64,000 nucleotides of DNA from positions 12,857,501-12,921,500 of the forward strand of contig JAPTOF010000017.1 in NCBI GenBank assembly GCA_028554755.1, given 5' to 3'. Shown piece after piece: positions 1-10,576 of the stretch; the stretch's first letter is position 1, and each line of letters opens with the position of its first letter. A program made the position numbers and the translations under genes. The notes beneath the pieces are model-generated. The model saw only the letters and a program-made list of their open reading frames with translations. It had not been told where the DNA came from and did no database searches. This DNA is from Cordia subcordata. Taxonomy: Eukaryota; Streptophyta; Magnoliopsida; Boraginales; Cordiaceae.

Positions 1-86
1 GTCTTCTTGTTTCTAAATTTCAGAAGCACTAATAAGAATAATATTATGATAGTGAGGATTGTGAAGTATGGGAACTCAGCATCCAT
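1..86 (-). pseudogene. Cytochrome P450 N-terminal stub, cut by the window edge
   Basis: The minus strand from 86 reads MDAEFPYFTILTII, a hydrophobic signal-anchor, then KFRNKK, the basic stop-transfer region before the proline hinge of an ER P450. The ATG is intact here. The two homologous copies further right (4130-5096 and 9612-10057) are truncated near codon 165 and damaged, so this one is probably also a stub, but its remainder lies off the window. If it is longer outside, it could be a functional gene. Confidence 0.55.
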
Positions 87-626
87 CAGATGAGAAGAAA
101 GAAACTCTTGCATGCACATATATTTCTTAGCGAATGAATATAATTGTCATATCCAGGATAGGTATTTATTCTTGGTAAATGGCTTAAGGCAGCGGCTTGG
201 GCTGAAACGAAAAGGTCAGCAAAAACCTCATCTTGAAACTTGGTCATGCCACGCATTTCGACTCGTGTCATCGCCATGTTTCGTTCCACAAAGGTCCCTC
301 CTATCTTTTTTGTTTCAGATGCGCATCACGGCCGTATCTGATCCAGAGGTGTTGCTGTCTTTTTGTTTCAGGGACTGTAATTTGTATGTCTATTTTGGGA
401 TAAAGCCATTTTCGCCCTATGATTTGTGGGTAAGTCTTGAATCTTCACATGGACTCTAGAAATTACCAAGATGTGCCCACCTGATATAACAGGTTTAAAA
501 AAATCTGATTATGAGGATTTGCTAATGGACCTGCGTTGTTGTTTGGTTGATAGAGACCATTTTATGCCATACTGAACAAGACAATTGCATCTAGTAAAAA
601 GTTCCATAAATGAGCGTGAAACAAAT
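87..626. other. Duplicated spacer between P450 stub and P450 copy A
   Basis: No gene is visible. The stretch is homologous to about 5100-5619 and 10060-10570, so it belongs to the segmental unit. It would contain the upstream region of the stub and the 3' flank of copy A. The short open frame on plus here is not conserved between units and has no recognisable product. Confidence 0.6.
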
Positions 627-2241
627 TTATCCTGCTTTGGATTCATAAACAGCAGGAATGACATATAAATCATCCTTTCTTCTAGTAGTCACACCAAAAG
701 CCTCAGTCATGTCTAGTTCCTCATTTTTCATTCCATTGGGCAGAACCCAATCAAAATGATACAGAAACTTCGCGAGTGAGAGTTCAACATTTGCCAAACC
801 AAATGATATTCCGGGACATTTTCTTCTTCCAGCACCAAATGGTATGTATTCAAAATTAATCCCCTTGTAATCAATTGAACTATTAAGAAATCTTTCTGGT
901 TTAAAGCATTCAGGATCTTCCCAATAGTTAGGATTTCGCCCGATGGCCCATGCATTCACAATAACCTTGGTCTTCACTGGGATCTCATATCCATCAATCT
1001 CACATGCCTCTCCACATTCTCTTGGAAGTAACAATGGGGCTGGAGGATGTAGCCTAAGTGTCTCTTTGATTACTACCTTCAGGTACTGCAATTCATGAAG
1101 TTTTGCTTCAGCAACATGTCCCTTATTATCGAACACCTGTCTCACTTCATCTTGAGCTTTCTTCAGTACACTTGGGTTCTTGAGCATTTCACACATTGCC
1201 CAATCGACAACGATTGAAGATGTCTCACCTCCAGCACCAAAAATGTCCTGAGACAAACTAAGAGCTCCAATCAGAAGTTATTCTTCTATGTTATAATCAT
1301 AAATATACGTTAACAGCGAGAAAAACAGAAATACAAACCAAGAGTACTGCTTTGATATTGTCAGTGATTAAGGAAAATTCGGTTTCTTGCTCCTCATAAA
1401 ATTTCAGGAGAACATCTACTAGATCTTCATATGTTTCTTGCTCACTAATTGCTGAAGATTTTCTTGCACGATGTTCCTGGATGATGTTGTCTAATATTCT
1501 ATCTAATTTCAGTTTGAGCCTCTCCAGTTTGGGCTTTACTCCACTAACAAAATGAAGAAACTTAATGGAAGGAAACATCAGCAATATTGAAACCTTCAGC
1601 CAATTTAACAGCTTCCTTGACTGTTGATATGAATGTTTCGTGCTCTTCGCTTTTCTTCCCAAAGGCTGCTCTTGAAATAACATTAGATGTACTGGAGATT
1701 ACCGTTTCTGTCAGATTGATCGAAGATCCTGCATTGGAAGCGATCCATCTGACGAGACTTGAGGTTTCCTCTTCCCTTAAGGAGTGGAAGGATTGAACTC
1801 TTCTCAGGCTGAGAAGCTCCAGTGTGCAAATTTTCCGAAGCTGTCTCCAGTATTCACCATATGGGGCGAAATCAATGTTTGTGCAATCATAAGACAAAAT
1901 CTTGGTTACAAGTATTGCAGGCCTTGTAGCAAAAGTGATGCATGGGTTTTCATGACTTGTTTTGCTGTTTCAGGAGTGGAAACAACAACAGCAGAAATTT
2001 CACCCAGTGTTAGGTGCATAATAGGTCCATATTTCTTGGCCAAGTCTCTCAGCACTTGGTGGGGCAAGCCAAGAGCAAGCTGGTGCATGTTTCCTATGAT
2101 AGGTAGCTTCCATGGACCTGGAGGATGTTTTGGAGTTGTCTTCTTGATTGTGGATTTCAGAAGCAGCAATGTGAATAAGATTATGATAATAAGGATTGTG
2201 AAAGATGGGAGCTCGATGTCCGTTGGGCCAAAATGAAGCAT
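627..2241 (-). pseudogene. CYP71D-like cytochrome P450, copy A, frameshifted
   Basis: Homologue of the intact copy at 10577-12166. Exon 1 is 2241-1339, the intron 91 bp, exon 2 1247-627. Exon 2 is fully open: AGGETSS in the I helix, KETLR (ExxR), PERF, and heme motif [10 protein letters not shown]. Exon 1 is broken twice against the intact copy. A 1-bp loss near 1940 falls after the AKQVMKTH segment, and a 2-bp loss falls near 1573, before the PSIKFLHF segment. The ATG used by the intact copy is ACG here, but an in-frame ATG lies upstream at 2241. Known of the family: CYP71D enzymes are ER-anchored monooxygenases often acting on terpenoids or phenolics. As sequenced it cannot encode a full enzyme. 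Errors at both sites would have to be excluded. Confidence 0.85.
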
Positions 2242-4129
2242 TTTCTCGTACAATGGTATAATTGGCTTTGGCTTTCCCGAACAGAGAAAAAGGAAAAGAA
2301 AATGGAGTATTTCTTGCATATTGCTTATTGGTGAATAGATTGGCATTGATCATGTTTATGGCAGATTTATAACAATGGCTTCTTGTACATTTTGGAAATC
2401 TAAGAAAAGATGCTTTGGGTCGATTCCTTTCCATCACATAGACAGAGGACATTTGTCTGTACATGTAGTAAATTCAAGCTGGAGGGCGTCTGCCCACATA
2501 GGATTCAATTTTATATTTCTCAATATTTAGTGATTCACACATGCATGTAACGACATGTCTTTTTGTTATATAGTAGGACCACCAAGTGGTCATTAAGCTA
2601 GTGACTAAAAGAAAATCTTTATTAATTAAACAAGGTGATAAGTCTCCTACTGATAATGGATTTCCTTTTAGAGGAAAGCAATGCAATTTTTTGGGGTTAT
2701 TTCAGCTTTTCAATTAAGTAAAAGAGAGAGATTACACGTACATCGAAAAAAGACTTAAGAGTTTGGCGGGGAAATCAAGAAGATGAGGTTCTTAATGCGA
2801 GGTAATAATTGTAACCGTGATTATTACACAGTTAGGGTAAATGAAAGATTGGAAAGTACTCATGTGATTAGAGAGATTGTTAATTGAACCTCATTTAATT
2901 TAGAAATTTGAAGTGCGATTTTCGTCCTTCTTTTCCTTTGTGTCTATTATATTTCGATATGTTAATTATGTCTGAATTTACTTTGCAAGATAAAAAAGAT
3001 TATGCCTAACGTCATTCTTGAAGTGTTAAGCTTGAATTTCATCCTATTGAATCTCTACTATTGCTCTATATGCTTCTGCCATTACCGTAATTGCGTGGAT
3101 CGATAATCATTCCGGGCCAATCCATAGATCTACGTGCATGTAGACATTCATTTATAAATGCCAGTGTACAAAAGCTCATGATTATTTTTTGGATGAAATG
3201 CATGTTCTTTGTGTAATTTGTACAAATAACTGATTATTTTTGTAGTTTAAAATATATCACATTACCAGAAATCGAGGTATATATAAGTGTGGGGGGTGCA
3301 TAAGCACCCTTGGCTTTTTTGAGGAAAAAAATTACTATTTTTTTTTTGTAACGAGAGACTAATCGTAATGAAAGTGTACCTCTCGTAATGGTTACGGGTG
3401 ATGAAAAATATATAAATTTGTAATATATTGTGTCATAAAAAGTTAAAAATAATTAAAAATTAGAGAGAGAGCAAAGAAGATAGAAAGGAGAGAAAAATAA
3501 AACAAAATAGTACAAATAAATAAAAATTTTAATCTCTTATATAAAGAGTGACATATTGAATAATATTGATATAAAGTATTCAACAATCTTAAATGAAAGA
3601 GATCAATGTGTTCAGTGTGATGTGAACCAGGTGATTAATATTTTAGGTGCCTATGCCTATGTTAAGGAATGTTTTAGGATAGACGCGCAGTTGTAGGAGA
3701 AATGATAACAATTGAGGAGTGTATTATTTATTTGTTAACTTTCTTGTGTTGCTGAAATTTGTTGAAAAAGTCTATATATCATTACAGAGATAGAGGTTAT
3801 AAATTTGAAGAGTAAGTAAGATCTTTTCAGGTTAAGTTCAATAGTCATTTGAGAAAATCTATTCACACTATTATTATTATGAGTTTTGGCAAATGACAGA
3901 AGACATATCATTCTACGGCATCAAATTTAATGAGAATTAATCATAAGCGTCAGAAAAGGAAAAATATGGAAGGGTAAGATGTTGGCACACGGTCATTGAA
4001 GTTTTAATTTATTTTATTTTATTGGAGTTTGGCCATCTTGTTTACGGGTTTTGAGTTTTGGATTTGCCAAGATCGAGGACAGAACTAATCTTAGATCTGA
4101 AATCTGAAATCTTAAATTTATCCATCTGA
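2242..4129. other. Duplicated upstream region of P450 copy A
   Basis: No coding gene. Homologous to 7732-9611, and its first 450 bases to 12167-12640. A TATAAAT on minus near 2362-2368 is kept in all three units, about 130-165 bp upstream of the P450 starts, and is a plausible TATA box. The rest is AT-rich with purine runs. Confidence 0.6.
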
Positions 4130-5096
4130 CAAGACTAGAGAACTCTTCCTCCAGTCCCTAACAGAGTGGAAGGATTGAACTCTTTTTCGTGCTTAAAAAG
4201 CTCCAGTATGCAAATTTTCTGCAGCTGTCTCTAGTATTCACCATATGGAGCAAAGGCAAAATGTCTGTGCCGTCGTAGAGCAGAATCTATATAGTGATTG
4301 TTGAAGGCCTTGAAGCAAAAGCAATGTCATGAATTTTCACGAATTGTTTTGCTGTTTCCGGAGAGGAAACCACAACAGCAGAGACTTCACTTAGTTTTAG
4401 GTGCATAAAGGGTCCATATTTCTTGGCCAGGTCTCTTAGCACTTGGTGAGGCAAACCAAGAGCAAGTTGGCTGATGTTTCCCATAAAAGACTGTTTGGAA
4501 CAAATGAATTCTCATGAATTCCATAAAATTTTGGGAATTCATTTATAAATCTAATTTTTTATATTTGATAACACTTTATTAAAATATGGAACTCATTTGG
4601 AATTTCAAGATTTGCAAATTCTGAATTTGCTCTAGTTATGCTCACATCTTAGCCTAAGAGGTGAAATTTGCAATTCCACAAAAAGTAACTTTAGTTATAC
4701 TCAAATCTTAGCTTAGGAGGTGAAATTTGCAATTTCACAGAAAGCAAATCCACAAAAAATCTTATGAAGACAAAAATATACAAATAATTATTGGCACTAT
4801 GCAACACAATTCTTTTTTGTACAATCCTATTTAAATAAAATATATATATTAATTATAATTCCACATGTGTTTTAAGTACAATTCGGATTTACAAATGATA
4901 GAATTAATTTAAAATTGTTTTATGTATCCAAATAATAGAATTCATTTACAAATGAAATGAATTCCATATTAAAAGGCAGCTTCCATGGGCCTGGAGGAAT
5001 TCTACAGGTTGTCTTCTTGTTTCTAAATTTCAGGAGCACTGCTAACAATGAGATTATGATAGTAAGGACTGTGAAGTATGGGAAATCGGCATCCGT
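4130..5096 (-). pseudogene. Truncated P450 stub at the A/B junction, with insertion
   Basis: Minus-strand relic of a second P450 type. It reads DADFPYFTVLTIIISLL (anchor), IPPGPWKLP (proline hinge), then after a 480-bp insertion [20 protein letters not shown] and SSPETAKQFVKIHDIAFASRP, fading after the SLVRWI segment at 4130, about codon 165. The start codon is ACG instead of ATG (5094-5096). Everything from the middle of exon 1 to the heme domain is missing. It differs consistently from the full-length copies (QFVKIHDIAF against [10 protein letters not shown]), so it is a paralogue and not a broken duplicate of them. Confidence 0.8.
4490..4975. mobile_element. MITE-like insertion in the P450 stub
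   Basis: 480 bp of AT-rich DNA absent from the homologous stub at 9612-10057. It is flanked by TAAAAG at 4484-4489 and 4970-4975, a likely target duplication. It begins CTGTTTGG, like other Tourist-type elements in this window, and is rich in GAATTC palindromes at both ends. It contains an internal near-duplicate of about 60 bp (about 4630-4745). No coding capacity. Confidence 0.65.
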
Positions 5097-5619
5097 CAGA
5101 TGAGAGAAAGAAAATTTTGCGTGCACATTTCTTGGTGAATGAATTGCCATATCCAGGACAGATATTTATTCTTGGAAAATGGCTTAAGGTCGTGTCTGGA
5201 CTGAGAAAAAGAGAAAAAAAGACAGCAAAAACCTCGTCCTGATACTTGGTCATGACACGCACCTAGAATCTAGACCCGTGTCATGGCCATGTTTCGTTTC
5301 ACAGAGGTCCTTGCTGTCTATTTGTTTCAGATGTGCATCATGGCCATATCTGATCCAGAGGTTTTGTTGTCCTTTTGTTTCAGGGACAGCAATTGGTATC
5401 TGTTTTGGGATAAAGCCATTTTTGCCCTATGATTGTGGACAAATCCTGAATCTTCACCTGGAGTCTAGACATTACTAAGACATTTAGATGTGCCCACCTG
5501 ATATAACAGGTTTAAAAAAAATCGGATCCAGAAGTTTTGCTAATGGACCTGGTGTTTTTTGGTTGATAGTATCCATTTTTCCTTCATATATTATACCATA
5601 CTAAACAAGACAATTAGAT

Positions 5620-7731
5620 TTAATAAAAAGTTTCGTATATGAGCATGAAATAATTGTATCCTGCTAAGGATTTATAAACAACAGGAATAACATTTAAATC
5701 ATCCTTTCTTCTATTACTTAAACCAAAAGCCTCTGTCATATCTAATTCCTCACTCTTCATTCCACTGGATAGATTCCAATCAAAATGATACAGAAGCTTT
5801 GCAAGTGAGAGTTCAACATTCGCCAAACCAAATGAGATTCCGGGGCATGTTCTTCTTCCAGCACCGAATGGTATGTATTCAAAATTAGTGCCCTTGTAAT
5901 CAATTGAACTGTCAAGAAACCAGGTTTAAAGCATTCAGGATCTTCCCAATAGTTAGGATCTCGCCCAAGAGCCCATGCATTCACAATAACCTTGGTCTTC
6001 ACTGGGATCTCATATCCATTGATCTCACATGACTCTCCGCATTCTCTTGGAAGTAATAAAGGGGCTGGAGGATGTAGCCTAAGTGTCTCTTTGATTACTG
6101 CCTTCAGGTACTGCAATTCATGAAGATTTGCTTCAGCAACATGTCCTTTATTATCAAAACCCTCTCTCACTTCACCTTGAGCTTTTTCTAGTAGACTTGG
6201 GCTCTTGAGCATTTCACACATTGCCCAATCGACAGTAATTGAAGATGTCTCACCTCCAGCACCAAAAATGTCCTGAGACAAATTAAGAGCTCGAATTAGA
6301 AGTTATTCTTCTATTTTATAATCACAAATATATGTTAACTAGCAATATTGCATGTGCTAGGCACAGGTAACAATTTCGTATAAACATATAATTTAATACT
6401 TTATTTTAGTTTTAGTTCATATATCATTGTTGAAGCATTAAAAGATTTTCGTATATGCATTTCAATACTTTTTTATCCTTTACTTCTAATTCATACATCT
6501 TCACTAAAAGTTTCTAAGGAATCCTATTTGTATTCCAAGAATAACATAAATGCATATAATTTATTTGTATTTACAACGCTACAGACCCGTATTCTTCATC
6601 ATGCACCGAAATGCATTAACCAAATCAACTCTCGAAAAAGTCATCACGCATCCAGATGCATCAACCAAATTAACTCTCGAAAAAGCTGATACGTCAAGTT
6701 TTTATGCATTCTAGAGGCTGATGATGTGTCAAGTTATCATGCATTCTTAATACAAACGTGTTAATCTCTGCTATCATCTCTTTTGACTTAGTATATATAT
6801 AGAGTAGATAGATAGATAGATAGGTAGATAGTGAGAAAAGCAGAAATACCAAGCAGGAGCACTGCTTTGATGTTGTCAGTGGTTAAGGAAAATTCAGTTT
6901 CTTGCTCCTGAAATTTCAGGAGAACATCCACTAGATCTTCATATGTTTCTTGCCCATTAATAGCCGAAGATCTTCTTGCACGATGTTCCTGGATGATGTT
7001 GTCTAATATTCTATCTACTTGTAGCTTAAGCCTCTCCAGCTTGGGCTTTACTCCGCTGACAAAATGAAGAAACTTAATCGAAGGATAGATATCTGCAATA
7101 TTGAAAACTTCCGCCAATTTAAGACCTTCCTGGACTACTGACATGAATGTTTGATGCTCTTCAATTTGTTTGCCAAAGGCTGCTCTTGAAATAACACTAA
7201 ATGTGCTGAAGATTACCTTTTCTGTCAGATTGATCGAAGATCCTGCAATGGAAGCGATCCATCTGACGAGACTTGAGGTTTCTTCTTCCCTTAAGGAGTG
7301 GAAAGATTGAACTCTTTTCGAGCTCAGGAGCTCCAGTGTGCAAATTTTCCGAAGCTGTCTCCAGTATTCACCAATCACCATATGGGGCGAAAGCAATGTT
7401 TGTGCAATCATAAGACAAAATCTCGGTTGCAAGTATTGGAGGCCTTGTGGCAAAAGTGATGTCATGGGTTTTCATGACTTGTTTTGCTGTTTCAGGAGTG
7501 GAGACCACAACAGCTGAAACTTCCCCTAGTTTCAGGTGCATAATAGGTCCATATTTCTTGGCCAAGTCTCTTAGCACCAACAGCAAGCTGGTGCATGTTT
7601 CCTATGATAGGAAGCTTCCATGGCCCTGGAGGAAGCTTTTTAGTTGTCTTCTTGTTTGTGGATTTCAGAAGCACCAATGCAAATGCGACTATGATAACAA
7701 GGATTGTGAGAGATGGGATCTCAATATCCAT
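5620..7731 (-). pseudogene. CYP71D-like cytochrome P450, copy B, multiply disrupted
   Basis: Exon 1 runs 7731-6854, exon 2 from 6272. Against the intact copy I see: a 14-bp loss near 7577 after the GNMHQLA segment; a 7-bp tandem duplication near 7372-7380 before GEYWRQLRK; a 5' splice site altered from GTTTGT or GTTAGT to CTTGGT at the exon 1 end; and a 4-bp loss near 5921 that shifts frame and destroys the PERF motif. The original stop is also lost, extending the last frame to 5620. Heme motif [15 protein letters not shown] and AGGETSS remain readable in pieces. The intron is 581 bp instead of about 90 because of an insertion. It is clearly a pseudogene, and more decayed than copy A. Confidence 0.9.
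6339..6828 (-). mobile_element. Non-autonomous Helitron-like insertion
   Basis: 490 bp absent from the introns of copies A and C. Read on minus it starts TCTACCTATCTATC directly after a host A. It ends with a small hairpin GTGC-CTA-GCAC, 11 nt of spacer, then CTAG before a host T. A|T insertion, a 5' TC end, a 3' CTRR end with a hairpin just upstream and no target duplication are Helitron hallmarks. No coding capacity, so it would be non-autonomous. Confidence 0.65.
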
Positions 7732-9611
7732 CGGGCGAAAATGGAGCATTTGGTTATTACGGTATAATTGGCCTTAGCTTTCCAAGAATAAAAAAAAAAA
7801 AAATGGAGTATTTCTTGCATATTGCTTATTGGGTAAATGGATTGTCATTGATCATGTTTATGCCAGATTTATACTATGGCATCTTTTACATTTTGGAAAT
7901 TTAAGAAGAGATGCTTTGGGTCGATTCCTTTCAATCATATATGCAGAGAGCATTTGTCTGGATATGTAGCAAGTTCTGGCTGGAGAGCATCTACCCACAT
8001 CGGATTCAATTTTATTTTTCTTAATTTTCAGAACGCACACGTGTATGTGACGACATGTCTGTTTTTTTTTTTATATGGTAGGACCACTAAGTGGTCCCTA
8101 AGCTAGTGACTAAAAGAATATTTTTATTAATTAAATCTCGTACTGATTAGGCTTCATTTTAGAGGAAACCAAAACATCTTTTGGGGTTATTCCAGTTTTT
8201 CAATTTAAGAGAGAGATTATACTTACATCAGGGGGGCAAAAAAAAAAAACCTTGGAGTTTGACAGAGAAATCAAAGAAGACGAGGTTCCTAATGCGAGGC
8301 GGTTACTATAACAAAGATTATCACTCAGTTGAGATAAATGAAAGATTGGGAAGTACTCGTGGTTAGAGAGTTTGTTGATTGGACCTTATATAATTTAGGA
8401 ATTTAAAGTGGAATTTTCTTCCCTTTTTCTAATATATTTTGATATGTTAAATACGCGGGCATTTACCTTGCAAGAAAAAAAAAAAAAATGCATGAATTCA
8501 TTCTTGAAGTGTTGACCTTGAATTTCGTCCTATTGGATTCTCTGCTATTGCTCTGCATGCTTCTGGCATTACCGTAATTGCATTTATCGATAAACATTCC
8601 TGGTCAATCCGTCGATCTACATGTATGTAGACATGTTCATATATAAATGCTAGTGCACAAAAGCTTATGAGTTTTTCGGACAAAATGCATGTACCTGTAT
8701 AAGTAATTGATTATCCTATGATTTAAAACATACCATATTATTAGGGGCGGAGATACATACAAGTGAGGGAGTGCATAAGCCCCCTTGGCTTTTTTGAAGA
8801 AAAAATTACTACTTTTTTATTTTGTTGTAACGAGAGACTAATTGTAATGAAAGTGCACCCCTTCATGATTAAGGTATATCCCTCGTAATGGTGACCGGTG
8901 ATGAAAAAATATATAGATTTGTAATATATTGTGTCATAAAAAGTTAAAAATATTTAAAAAATAGAGAGAGCAAAAAAGATAGAAAGGATAGAAAAGTAAA
9001 ACAAAATAGTGCAAATAAAAAATTTTTTAGTCCCTTATATAAAGAGTGACATATTTAATAACATTGATACACAGTTAAGTATTCAACAATCTTAAATGAA
9101 AGAGATTAATATGTTCAGTGCGATGTGAACCAGCTGATTAATATTTTAGGTGCCTAATGTTAAGGAATATTTTAGGATAGACGCGCAGTTGTAGAAGAAA
9201 TGATAACAATTGAAGACTTGAGTTAAGTGTTTTATTTATTTTTTAAGTTTCTTATGTCGCTGAAATTTATTGAAAAAGTCTATAATGATATTACAGAGAT
9301 ATCCACGAGGTCACAGAGTTGAAGATCAAGTGATGATCTTTTCAGGTTAAGTTCATTAACGATTTGAGAAAATTTATGTACACCATTACTATTATGAGTT
9401 TTGGCAAATGACAAAAGGCATCTCATTCTACAGCATCAAACTTAAGGTGACCCCTAATGAGTGTTCATCATCTACAAGTGTCAAAAGAGGAAAAATATGG
9501 AAGGAATTGAAGTTTTAATTTATTTTATTTTATTAGAGTTTGACCATCCTGTTTACGGATTTTGAGTTTTGGATTTGCACTATGGAGGTAAGCTAAGTAT
9601 GGAGAACAAAA
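7732..9611. other. Duplicated upstream region of P450 copy B
   Basis: Homologue of 2242-4129, with no gene. It keeps the TATAAAT on minus near 7864-7870. It contains a segment near 8740-8830 (ggggcggagatacat followed by CCCCC) resembling a common dispersed plant repeat, also present near 3270-3330. Confidence 0.55.
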
Positions 9612-10057
9612 CTTTGAGAACTCTTCTTCCCTCACAGAGTGGAAGGATGAACTTGTTTTTGGGCTTAGAAGCTCCGGTATGGAAATTTTCTGCAGCTGTC
9701 TCCAGTATTCACTTATGGAGCAAAAGCAATGTCTGTGCAGTCATTGAACAGAATCTTTATAGCGATTATTGAAGGCCTTGAAGCAAAAGCAATGTCATGA
9801 ATTTTCACGAATTGTTTTGCTGTTTCAGGAGAGGAAACCACAACAGCAGAGACTTCACTTAGTTTTAGGTGCATAAAGGGTCCATATTTCTTGGCCAAGT
9901 CTCTTAGCACAAGTTGGTTGATGTTTCCTGTAAAAGGGAGCTTCCATGGGCGTGGAGGAATTCTTCAGGTTGTCTTCTTGTTTGTAAATTTCAGAAGCAC
10001 TAATAACAATGGGATTATGATGGTAAGGATTTTGAAGTGTGGGAACTCAGCATCCAT
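9612..10057 (-). pseudogene. Truncated P450 stub at the B/C junction
   Basis: The same stub type as 4130-5096, without the insertion. The minus strand starts MDAEFPHFKILTIIIP at 10057 but meets TGA near 9965, where the sister copy has TGT. Part of the GLPHQ region is deleted near 9909. Then follow LAKKYGPFMHLKLSEV and SSPETAKQFVKIHDIAFASRP. Homology fades near 9612, close to where the A/B stub ends, so the truncation probably predates the duplication. Confidence 0.8.
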
Positions 10058-10576
10058 CAGATGAGAGGAAAGGAACTCTTGAATGCACATTTCTTAGTGA
10101 ATGAATTGTTGGTAAATGGCTTAAGGCATTGTCTGGACTGAAACAAAAAGGATAGCAAAAACCTCATCTTGAAACTTGGTCATGACACACATCTTGACCC
10201 GTGTAATGGCCATGTTTGTTTCACAGAGACCTTGTATCTTTTTGTTTCAGATGTGCGTCATGGCCATATCTGATCCAGAGGTGTTGCTATCATTGTCTTT
10301 CAGGCATTTTTATGTCTATTTTGGGATAAGCCATTTTCGTCCTTTGAATTCGTTGGTAAGTCCTGAATCTTCCCACGGAGTCTAGACATTACCAAGATGT
10401 TTGTGCCCACCTGATACAACAGGTTTAAAAAATCTGATCCAGAGGTTTTGCTAAGGGACCTCTGTTGCTTTTGTTGATGGTGACATTGTCTCCTTTATCA
10501 AAATGTACCATACTGAACAAGACAATTAGATTTAGCATAAAGTTGCATACATGAGCATGAAATAATTTTATCCTGC

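Larger units (their letters stand above)
1..5010. repeat. Tandem segmental duplication, unit A
   Basis: First of three head-to-tail units. Base 1 corresponds to 5011 and to 9972: the same P450 N-terminal coding sequence starts at each, giving periods of 5010 and 4961 bp. The order, read on plus, is: N-terminal P450 stub, about 540 bp spacer, full P450 (3' end first), about 1.9 kb upstream DNA, then the next stub. The homology covers spacers as well as genes, so this is segmental duplication and not gene-only retroposition. The left end of the array lies outside the window. Confidence 0.85.
5011..9971. repeat. Tandem segmental duplication, unit B
   Basis: Second unit, aligned with unit A from base 1 and with unit C from 9972. 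It holds a damaged P450 (5620-7731), a Helitron-like insertion in that gene's intron, the duplicated upstream region, and most of the B/C stub. Confidence 0.85.

Noticed and set aside
728..955. 75-codon minus-strand frame inside P450 copy A (also 10669-10896 in copy C)
   Set aside because: Shadow of P450 exon 2 in another frame; its presence in both copies follows from the coding conservation of exon 2.
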